64,000 nucleotides of DNA. Origin: Vreelandella populi. Its GTDB lineage: Bacteria; Pseudomonadota; Gammaproteobacteria; Pseudomonadales; Halomonadaceae. The stretch covers positions 62,001 through 126,000 of the forward strand of contig NZ_RZHE01000008.1 of NCBI RefSeq assembly GCF_003989825.1, given 5' to 3'. Numbering within the stretch: the stretch's first letter is position 1; every line of letters begins with the position of its first letter. Below the pieces are notes generated by a model. It saw only the letters and a program-made list of their open reading frames with translations, had not been told where the DNA came from and did not search any database. Below are positions 57,921 to 64,000 of this stretch, one piece after another. The position numbers were made by a program, and so were the translations under genes.

Positions 57921-59081
57921 ATGTCTGTGTGCTCACTAAGACGCTCTACGTTATCCGCCATGGAAGATATCGAGGCGAGTCAGTGGGATGCTTTGGTCGG
58001 GCGCGACCAGCCGTTTTTACGCCATGCATTCCTGCATGCCCTTGAAGCGAGCGGCTCGGTCAGCCATGACACGGGCTGGGAACCTTGCCATGCCTGCGTT
58101 TGGCAGGGTGGCCAGCTGGTCGGGGCATTGCCAATGTACCGCAAGCATCACTCCTATGGGGAGTATGTGTTTGACTGGGGATGGGCCGAGGCGTTTGAAC
58201 GCGCTGGCGGCGCTTATTACCCCAAACTGCTCAGCGCCGTGCCGTTTACCCCAGTGCCTGGGGTGCGCACCCTGATCGCTGAGCAGTGCCCTCATAGCGC
58301 TGTTCGCGCTGAACTGGCTGCGGCCTGGCAGGCGTCTGACCAGACATCGCTTTCAAGCTGGCACCTGCTGTTTGCCAATGAGCGCGATGTCGACGCCTGG
58401 CAGGCGCAGTTTCCTGAGTTAATTACCCGCGAAGGCGTTCAGTTTCAGTGGCGGGATGCAGGTTTTGGCAACTTTGATGGCTTTCTGGAAAGCCTTACCT
58501 CCAAACGGCGCAAGATGATCAAGCGCGAGCGTCGCCTGGTAGCTGACCAGGGCGTGAGCCTTAAACGCCTTGAAGGGCATGACATTACGCAGGGCGCGTT
58601 GGCGCACTTCTATCGTTGCTATTCGATGACGTATTTTGAGCGCGGCCGCTCGCCCTACCTGAATCAGGATTTTTTTGAGCGTTTGCGCAACACCATGCCT
58701 GAGGCGCTGATGCTGGTGCAGGCGCAGTTGGATGGGGTGCCGGTCGCCTCAGCACTCTACTTTCGCGGTGATCAATCTCTGTATGGGCGTTACTGGGGAA
58801 GTGAGGTGGTCGCTGACTGCCTGCATTTTGAAGCCTGTTACTACCAGGGCATCGAGTACTGTCTCGAAAAGGGGCTTACGCTGTTTGATCCAGGTACCCA
58901 GGGGGAGCATAAGCTGGTGCGCGGGTTTGCGCCCCAACGAGTGCGCTCGCTGCACTATATGGCGCATCCTGGGCTGGCCGCTGGCGTGGCACGGTTTTGC
59001 CAGGAAGAGGGCGCGCATATCAAGGCTTATCGGGAAGCTGCCCAACAGGCGTTACCCTTCAAGTCATCTGTGGCTCGCTGA
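57921..59081 (+). CDS. FemAB/GNAT-like acyltransferase (DUF482 type)
   Basis: A 386-residue protein of the GNAT superfamily resembling the FemAB-like 'peptidogalycan' family (PF04339): QPFLRHAFLHALEASGSV near residue 28, MYRKHHSYGEYVFDWGWA near 75, SKRRKMIKRERR near 197, and LFDPGTQGEHKLVRGF near 330. Function is unproven; peptide- or amine-acyl transfer is suggested by the fold. GGGAG lies 6 bases before ATG 57921; a longer frame has no such site. Confidence 0.82.
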   Translation: MSVCSLRRSTLSAMEDIEASQWDALVGRDQPFLRHAFLHALEASGSVSHDTGWEPCHACVWQGGQLVGALPMYRKHHSYGEYVFDWGWAEAFERAGGAYYPKLLSAVPFTPVPGVRTLIAEQCPHSAVRAELAAAWQASDQTSLSSWHLLFANERDVDAWQAQFPELITREGVQFQWRDAGFGNFDGFLESLTSKRRKMIKRERRLVADQGVSLKRLEGHDITQGALAHFYRCYSMTYFERGRSPYLNQDFFERLRNTMPEALMLVQAQLDGVPVASALYFRGDQSLYGRYWGSEVVADCLHFEACYYQGIEYCLEKGLTLFDPGTQGEHKLVRGFAPQRVRSLHYMAHPGLAAGVARFCQEEGAHIKAYREAAQQALPFKSSVAR

Positions 59082-59162
59082 TACTGCGTCATGATGGCAT
59101 AATGCGCGCCGTTACGGCGGGTGGCGGCACCCTCTATTTACCATATCCTCAGGAGATCGGTG

Positions 59163-59516
59163 ATGCACAAATGGCTGGTGGTTGCACTGGTTGCCGTGCT
59201 GGGCTTACTCCAGTATACGCTGTGGCTAGGCAACGGCGGCTGGCGTGATCTGCAGGTGGTTGAGCAGCGCGTTGCCGTTCAGGAAGCCGACAACCTTCCC
59301 ATGCGTGAGCGCAATGCCCGCCTGGCTGCTGAGGTCACCGATCTTAAAACGGGTCTTGATGCTATCGAAGAGCGCGCCCGTAGTGATATGGGTATGGTAC
59401 GAAGCGACGAGCAGTTTTTCTGGGTCCCAGGAGTTGCCATTGCAACTGAGCTACTGGGTATCAATGCCGGCCTGGTCACCCAACCAAGCCTGGGCCGCGA
59501 GCGGCCGACCCCGTGA
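59163..59516 (+). CDS. ftsB: Cell division protein FtsB
   Basis: A 117-residue bitopic membrane protein. One transmembrane segment (about residues 4-21, VVALVAVLGLLQYTLWLG) is followed by a periplasmic coiled coil (about 28-75) and a short tail with ARSDMGMVRSDEQFFWV. FtsB with FtsL and FtsQ links septum assembly to FtsWI activation. AGGAG lies about 7 bases before ATG 59163. Its stop overlaps the ispD start as GTGA. Confidence 0.95.
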   Translation: MHKWLVVALVAVLGLLQYTLWLGNGGWRDLQVVEQRVAVQEADNLPMRERNARLAAEVTDLKTGLDAIEERARSDMGMVRSDEQFFWVPGVAIATELLGINAGLVTQPSLGRERPTP

Positions 59517-60232
59517 GTGAATTTACGTTAAACGGCGATAGCACGCTTTGGCTGGTGGTGCCTGCCGCCGGGCAGGGGCGCCGTATGGGCGCCGATAAAC
59601 CCAAACAGTATCTGACACTTGCCGGGCAGCCGATCATAGCCCACACCCTGGCGCGGCTGTATCAAGCGTTTCCCGAGGCGACGCTGGTGCTCTGTCTGGA
59701 CAGTGACGACCGCTGGTTTCAGCCTGAATGGGTACCCTTTACCCGCTGGCTGCGCGTCACTGGTGGCAAAGAGCGTATGGACAGTGTCCTGAATGCGTTG
59801 CATGCCATACCGGCACAGGAGGCGGACATCGTCATGGTGCACGATGTCGCGCGCCCCTGTATTACACCGGATGATTTGCACGCGCTTTATCAGGCAGCAG
59901 CCAGCCACACGGCGGGTGCGCTTTTGGCGATGCCGGTGGCGGATACCATGAAACGGGCCAACAGCGAGCAGCAAAGCGCTCGAACGGAGCCCCGCGATGG
60001 GCTCTGGCATGCGTTAACACCTCAAGGGTTTCGCTACGCGCTGCTGCGTCAGGCGCTGGAAAGTGCACGCCACTATCAGCGCGTGGTGACCGATGAGGCA
60101 TCTGCGGTAGAGGCGCTGAACGAACAGCCACTGCTGGTCAGCGGGCGGCGTGATAATTTAAAAGTGACTCACCCGGATGACCTCGCTCTGGCCGCCGCTA
60201 TTTTATCAGCACAAAATGATCAGTTTAGTTAG
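59513..60232 (+). CDS. ispD: 2-C-methyl-D-erythritol 4-phosphate cytidylyltransferase IspD
   Basis: Third step of the MEP isoprenoid pathway: forms CDP-methylerythritol from CTP. The 239-residue protein has the nucleotide-binding [20 protein letters not shown] near residue 15, the VHDVARPC stretch near 107, and DEASAVEAL near 200. It starts with GTG, overlapping ftsB by 4 bp, and ispF follows after 8 bp. Confidence 0.96.
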   Translation: MSEFTLNGDSTLWLVVPAAGQGRRMGADKPKQYLTLAGQPIIAHTLARLYQAFPEATLVLCLDSDDRWFQPEWVPFTRWLRVTGGKERMDSVLNALHAIPAQEADIVMVHDVARPCITPDDLHALYQAAASHTAGALLAMPVADTMKRANSEQQSARTEPRDGLWHALTPQGFRYALLRQALESARHYQRVVTDEASAVEALNEQPLLVSGRRDNLKVTHPDDLALAAAILSAQNDQFS

Positions 60233-60240
60233 GAGTGATA

Positions 60241-60729
60241 ATGCGCATTGGCCATGGATTTGACGTACACCGTTTCGGCCCCGGCGACCATTTGATGATC
60301 GGTGGTGTCAAGCTGCCGTTTTCGCAAGGTTTTGTCGCCCACTCTGATGGCGATGTGCTGCTCCACGCCATTAGCGATGCGCTCTTGGGTGCCTGCGCGC
60401 TGGGCGATATCGGCCACCACTTTCCTGATACCGACCCCGAATGGAAAGGGGCGGACAGCCGTGCGCTGCTGCGCCATGTGGTGGAGCTGGTACAGGCCGA
60501 AGGCCTGGGAGTCATTAATCTGGATGCCACTATCATGGCGCAAGCACCTAAAATGGCACCCCATATTGAGGCAATGCGCCATACCATTGCGGATACGTTA
60601 GGCGTGGCGCTTGGCCAGGTAAACGTTAAAGCGACCACAACCGAGCAGTTAGGGTTTACCGGACGTGGTGAAGGCATTGCTGCGGAAGCCGTGGTGCTAC
60701 TTGCACGGCCCGAGGCAAGGGATGAGTAA
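60241..60729 (+). CDS. ispF: 2-C-methyl-D-erythritol 2,4-cyclodiphosphate synthase IspF
   Basis: MEP pathway cyclase of 162 residues. Metal ligands are D8 and H10 in GFDVHRF and a His in [31 protein letters not shown] is the conserved loop. AGGAG lies 6 bases before ATG 60241, preferred over a GTG two codons upstream. The stop overlaps the truD start by 8 bp. Confidence 0.96.
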   Translation: MRIGHGFDVHRFGPGDHLMIGGVKLPFSQGFVAHSDGDVLLHAISDALLGACALGDIGHHFPDTDPEWKGADSRALLRHVVELVQAEGLGVINLDATIMAQAPKMAPHIEAMRHTIADTLGVALGQVNVKATTTEQLGFTGRGEGIAAEAVVLLARPEARDE

Positions 60730-61762
60730 GTTACCCCAGTGGTCACGCCGTTTGGATACCGCATTTGGGCCGCCCAAGCCGGGCCAGTACCGCGCTAAGC
60801 CGGAAGATTTTCTGGTGGACGAGCAGCTTGATTTCACCCCGGAAGCCCATGGTGAGCATCTCTGGTTGCGGCTTGAAAAGCGCAACCAAACCACCCTGGA
60901 AATGGTGAAAAGCATCAGCCGGATTTGTGGCGTGACGCCGAGAGATATCGGCTATTCAGGCATGAAAGACCGCATTGCAGTTACCCGCCAGTGGTTAAGT
61001 GTCCACCTGCCGGGACGGGAAGCGCCTGAGGGGTTGGAAGCCTTATTAGCGGCGATTGGCATCAAGGTGCTGGAAAAGGCCCGCCACCCGCGTAAATTAA
61101 AGCGCGGTGTGCATCGCACCAACGCCTTTACTCTGCGGTTAACCGGGGAGGCCGTTCAGGCCGACGACTTTGAGCGTCGCTTCCTGGCGCTGTGCGAGCA
61201 GGGCGTGCCCAACTATTTTGGTCCCCAGCGCTTTGGTCCCGAAGGACGCAATTTACAGCGCGCCGAAGCGCTGCTGGCACGAGGCTGGCGTAAACGGGAT
61301 GACCGCCAGGGCATGATGCTTTCAACCGCGCGCAGCTTTTTATTCAATGAGCTATTAAGCGCACGGCTAGCGGATGGTACCTGGAACCAGCCAATCGCCG
61401 GAGACACGCTGATGCTTGACGGTACGCAGAGCGTATTTGGTATCGACACCGTGGATGAAGGCTTGGCGGCGCGCGCAGTGAAGCTGGACGTTCATCCAAC
61501 GGGCGTACTCTGGGGCGTTGGCGACGGCGCACAGGGCGAGGCAGGCGCTTATGAAACGCAGCTGGCTCGTCAGCATCCGGCCCTGTGTGAAGGGTTAGAG
61601 AAAAGCGCTGTAAAACGTGCACGCCGAGCACTGCGCATGCGATTGACAATGCCCCAGCTCACCTGGGAGGCAGATGCCGTGCTACTCTCGTTTGCGCTAC
61701 CCCGAGGCAGCTTTGCCACTGCCGTGATTGGTGAATTGATTGACCACCCGGACATGGCGTAA
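60722..61762 (+). CDS. truD: tRNA pseudouridine(13) synthase TruD
   Basis: Makes pseudouridine 13 in tRNA-Glu. The 346-residue protein has catalytic D83 in [18 protein letters not shown], and [13 protein letters not shown] near residue 165 marks the TRUD insertion. ATG 60722 sits inside the 3' end of ispF (8-bp overlap); an in-frame ATG earlier would lie deep inside ispF. The order ispD-ispF-truD-surE-pcm is the classical gammaproteobacterial arrangement. Confidence 0.95.
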   Translation: MSKLPQWSRRLDTAFGPPKPGQYRAKPEDFLVDEQLDFTPEAHGEHLWLRLEKRNQTTLEMVKSISRICGVTPRDIGYSGMKDRIAVTRQWLSVHLPGREAPEGLEALLAAIGIKVLEKARHPRKLKRGVHRTNAFTLRLTGEAVQADDFERRFLALCEQGVPNYFGPQRFGPEGRNLQRAEALLARGWRKRDDRQGMMLSTARSFLFNELLSARLADGTWNQPIAGDTLMLDGTQSVFGIDTVDEGLAARAVKLDVHPTGVLWGVGDGAQGEAGAYETQLARQHPALCEGLEKSAVKRARRALRMRLTMPQLTWEADAVLLSFALPRGSFATAVIGELIDHPDMA

Positions 61763-61797
61763 GCAACTCAGACTGCCTGATTAACAAGGAGGCATCC

Positions 61798-62544
61798 ATG
61801 CGACGACTGCTGCTTTCCAACGACGACGGTGTCTATGCACCTGGGCTTAAAGCACTGCATGACGCCCTTGAAGCACATGCCAATCTGCGTGTTGTGGCCC
61901 CGGACCGCGACCGTAGCGGCGCCAGTAATTCATTGACGCTATCGCGGCCGCTGTCATTAACCGCGCTGGATAACGGTTTTTATAGTGTGGACGGCACCCC
62001 CGCCGACTGCGTTTATCTGGGTGTTAACGGCATCTGGGATGAACGCCCGGACCTGGTGATTTCGGGGATCAACCATGGCAGTAATCTCGGCGATGACGTG
62101 CTTTATTCAGGCACGGTGGCTGCCGCCATGGAGGGGCGCAATCTGGGTATGACGGCAATTGCGATGTCGCTCTGTGGCGAGCGTCATTTTGAGACCGCCG
62201 CTAAAGTAGCGGCAAGCCTGATTGGTGCAGCCGACCAGCTTTCCCTGCCGCCTAGAACGTTGTTAAACGTCAATGTGCCTGATGTGCCGTGGGAGGCTAT
62301 TAAAGGTGTTAAAGTTACCCGGCTTGGCTATCGTGGGCCAGCTGAGAAGCCGCTACCCGTTGAAGACCCGCGTGGGCGTACACGTTACTGGATTGCCCCG
62401 GTGGCGGCGAATGCCGATGATGGCGAAGATACTGATTTTGCGGCCATTGCAGCAGGCTATGTGTCGATAACGCCATTGCAAACTGATCTGACGCGCCACC
62501 CCGCGCGCAGCGATGTGCAGGACTGGTTGGATGCCTTTGCCTGA
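61798..62544 (+). CDS. surE: 5'/3'-nucleotidase SurE
   Basis: A metal-dependent nucleotidase/exopolyphosphatase of 248 residues linked to stationary-phase survival. N8, D9 and D10 in [13 protein letters not shown] bind the metal; [15 protein letters not shown] and [23 protein letters not shown] are the other signature blocks. AAGGAGG lies about 6 bases before the ATG. Gap to truD is 35 bp, and the next gene, pcm, begins 31 bp later or overlaps, depending on the start. Confidence 0.96.
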   Translation: MRRLLLSNDDGVYAPGLKALHDALEAHANLRVVAPDRDRSGASNSLTLSRPLSLTALDNGFYSVDGTPADCVYLGVNGIWDERPDLVISGINHGSNLGDDVLYSGTVAAAMEGRNLGMTAIAMSLCGERHFETAAKVAASLIGAADQLSLPPRTLLNVNVPDVPWEAIKGVKVTRLGYRGPAEKPLPVEDPRGRTRYWIAPVAANADDGEDTDFAAIAAGYVSITPLQTDLTRHPARSDVQDWLDAFA

Positions 62545-62575
62545 GCTTTCTCCGATTGAGCGACGCGGGCGAGGG

Positions 62576-63208
62576 ATGACCTCTCAGCGGACGCGAGACC
62601 GTATGATTGACCGTCTCATTAAGCAGGGTATTCACCAGCCAGATGTACTGGAAGTGATGGCCAACGAACCCAGGCACCTGTTTGTCGATGAGGCCTTGGC
62701 GCACCGAGCCTATGAAGATACCGCGCTGCCCATCGGATTTGGTCAAACGCTTTCTCAACCGCTTACCGTTGCGCGAATGACCGAACTTGTGGTGCGTGCC
62801 ACTCCGCGTCGGGTACTGGAAGTAGGCACGGGTTCTGGGTATCAAACGCTGATTTTATCGCGTCTGGTGAAGGAGCTTTACTCCATCGAGCGTATTTATG
62901 CCCTGCATGAGCGGGCAAATGAGCGGTTGTGGCGCTTGGAGGCCGAGGCGACGCTTGCCGTTGCCGACGGTGGGGAAGGCTGGCCCATGGCCGCCCCGTT
63001 TGATGTTATTTTGTTGACCGCCTGCGCCCAGACGCTGCCGGAAGCATTGCTTGAGCAATTGACCCGCGATGGCGTCTTGATTGCCCCCCTGGAAGAACCT
63101 GATGGCAGCCAATGGCTTACCCAGATAAAGCGCATTGGCGGGGCCTTTGAAAAGCGCCGGCTTGAGCGCGTCCGTTTTGTACCTCTGTTGCAAGGAGTAG
63201 TGGATTGA
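62576..63208 (+). CDS. pcm: Protein-L-isoaspartate O-methyltransferase
   Basis: Repairs isoaspartyl residues by SAM-dependent methylation. From ATG 62576 it has 210 residues and begins TSQRTRDRMIDRLIKQGI, which aligns with the start of the E. coli and Pseudomonas enzymes. The SAM-binding motif is RVLEVGTGSGYQT near residue 80; the post-motif RFVPLLQG ends the protein. An in-frame ATG at 62531 would add 15 residues and overlap surE by 14 bp; I prefer 62576 on family length and a GAGGG just upstream. Confidence 0.93.
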   Translation: MTSQRTRDRMIDRLIKQGIHQPDVLEVMANEPRHLFVDEALAHRAYEDTALPIGFGQTLSQPLTVARMTELVVRATPRRVLEVGTGSGYQTLILSRLVKELYSIERIYALHERANERLWRLEAEATLAVADGGEGWPMAAPFDVILLTACAQTLPEALLEQLTRDGVLIAPLEEPDGSQWLTQIKRIGGAFEKRRLERVRFVPLLQGVVD

Positions 63209-64000
63209 AGCGTAAATCCTTGAACGTGTTTCTAAAAGGCGCAGGTATGGGTGCTGCGGATGCCGTGCCTGGCGTCTCGGGCGGCACCATTGCGTTTATA
63301 ACCGGCATTTATGAAGAGTTGATTGATACCATCAAGCAGTTTGGTCCAGGCGCTTTGGTGGTACTGTATCGCGATGGATGGCGGGCCTTGTTCCAGCATT
63401 TGAATCTGGCTTTTCTGATCCCTTTACTTGCAGGTGTTGCGATCAGCCTGGTGAGCGTTGCCCACCTGGCGCTATGGTTGATGGAAGCCCATCCGTTACT
63501 GCTCGATGGATTTTTCTTTGGCCTGGTGGCAGCCTCTGCTTTAGTGGTGGGGCAGGCCGGTCAGCGCTGGCGGGTGTGGTACATTATCCCTCTATTGATA
63601 GGGCTGCTACTCGCCCGGATGTTGCCCAGCTTGATGCCTCTCATTTTGATGATCGGCAATGAATCGCTGGTTGTTGTGCTCGCAGGCGCTATTGCGATTA
63701 GTGCCATGCTGCTGCCGGGCGTATCGGGCAGTTTCTTGTTGCTCACCATGGGACTCTACGGCACGATTATGGGGGCTATCCGCAGCTTCGATATCTCTAT
63801 TATCATGCTGTTTGGGATAGGCTGCGTAATTGGGCTGGCGCTTTTTTCACGGCTGTTATCCTGGCTGTTAAAACGCCATCATGGCTTCACGTTGCAATTG
63901 CTTTTGGGATTCATTGTCGGTTCATTGCCGGTTCTCTGGCCATGGCGAGAACTTCTACGCTACCAGATTGGCCCGGATGGGCAGATGATTCCCCTGGCTT
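63205..64000 (+). CDS. DUF368 membrane protein, undecaprenyl-phosphate transporter family (partial)
   Basis: A 5' part of a polytopic membrane protein running off the window. It starts with TTG at 63205, overlapping the pcm stop as TTGA, with AAGGAG 8 bases upstream. The first residues KRKSLNVFLKGAGMGAADAVPGVSGGTIAFITGIY carry the DUF368 signature, and the repeat LLPGVSGSFLLLTMGLYGTI follows about 155 residues later. DUF368 proteins (PopT) were reported to return undecaprenyl phosphate across the membrane for cell-wall synthesis. About 265 codons are visible; the C-terminal end is missing. Confidence 0.92.
   Translation, partial: MKRKSLNVFLKGAGMGAADAVPGVSGGTIAFITGIYEELIDTIKQFGPGALVVLYRDGWRALFQHLNLAFLIPLLAGVAISLVSVAHLALWLMEAHPLLLDGFFFGLVAASALVVGQAGQRWRVWYIIPLLIGLLLARMLPSLMPLILMIGNESLVVVLAGAIAISAMLLPGVSGSFLLLTMGLYGTIMGAIRSFDISIIMLFGIGCVIGLALFSRLLSWLLKRHHGFTLQLLLGFIVGSLPVLWPWRELLRYQIGPDGQMIPLA

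Noticed and set aside
1..64000. CRISPR arrays, tRNA/rRNA genes, insertion sequences, prophage
   Set aside because: I looked for repeat-spacer patterns, cloverleaf-like segments, transposase motifs and phage modules and saw none; a covariance-model scan would be the decisive check for small RNAs.

Overview
The window reads as chromosomal DNA of a moderately halophilic gammaproteobacterium, most likely Halomonadaceae (Halomonas sensu lato). The evidence is the complete ectoine-degradation set (doeA, doeB, doeX, doeC, doeD), the gammaproteobacterial block ftsB-ispD-ispF-truD-surE-pcm, HexR, and moderately high GC. There are about 50 protein genes packed tightly. I saw no tRNA, rRNA, CRISPR array, insertion sequence or prophage. 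The only clearly AT-rich stretch is about 23.9-24.6 kb, at the head of the glycogen/trehalose operon.

Layout. 0-4.7 kb: an OsmC-YcaO fusion protein, an exported serine hydrolase, and a fused SpmA/SpmB-type membrane protein. 5.0-24.1 kb: one minus-strand operon of nine genes, glgA-treZ-malQ-treY-DUF2934-glgX-glgE-treS/maltokinase-glgB, mostly with overlapping or near-abutting ends and closed by a strong terminator. It encodes a loop between trehalose and alpha-glucan: TreS-maltokinase, GlgE and GlgB build branched glucan from trehalose through maltose-1-phosphate; GlgA elongates from a nucleotide sugar; GlgX, MalQ, TreY and TreZ take glucan back to trehalose. 24.7-28.8 kb: lysO, a DUF3108 protein, ghrA, and a type IB topoisomerase.

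28.9-36.3 kb: the ectoine catabolic genes doeABX and doeC-doeD, interrupted by an opposite-strand membrane GGDEF protein. 36.4-43.5 kb: mixed metabolism and stress genes (haloacid dehalogenase-like hydrolase, quinol monooxygenase-like protein, luxS, DUF1826 protein, CNNM/CBS protein, 1-Cys peroxiredoxin, a BdlA-like soluble PAS-MCP, NAD-type isocitrate dehydrogenase). 43.5-46.4 kb: a SulP anion transporter and a tandem universal stress protein, preceded by a 512-bp leader with a 19-codon ORF ending Pro-Pro-stop and several RNA stems. I regard this leader as the most interesting unexplained element of the window.

46.4-51.1 kb: an SBF-type transporter, two overlapping crcB (fluoride channel) genes, leuA, a divergent Lrp-type regulator and a RidA protein. 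51.1-56.4 kb: a coupled operon of hybrid histidine kinase, REC-GGDEF-EAL response regulator and hexR. 56.4-59.1 kb: coniferyl-aldehyde dehydrogenase-like gene and a FemAB/GNAT-like gene, divergent. 59.2-64.0 kb: ftsB-ispD-ispF-truD-surE-pcm followed by a DUF368 (undecaprenyl-phosphate transporter family) gene that runs off the window end.
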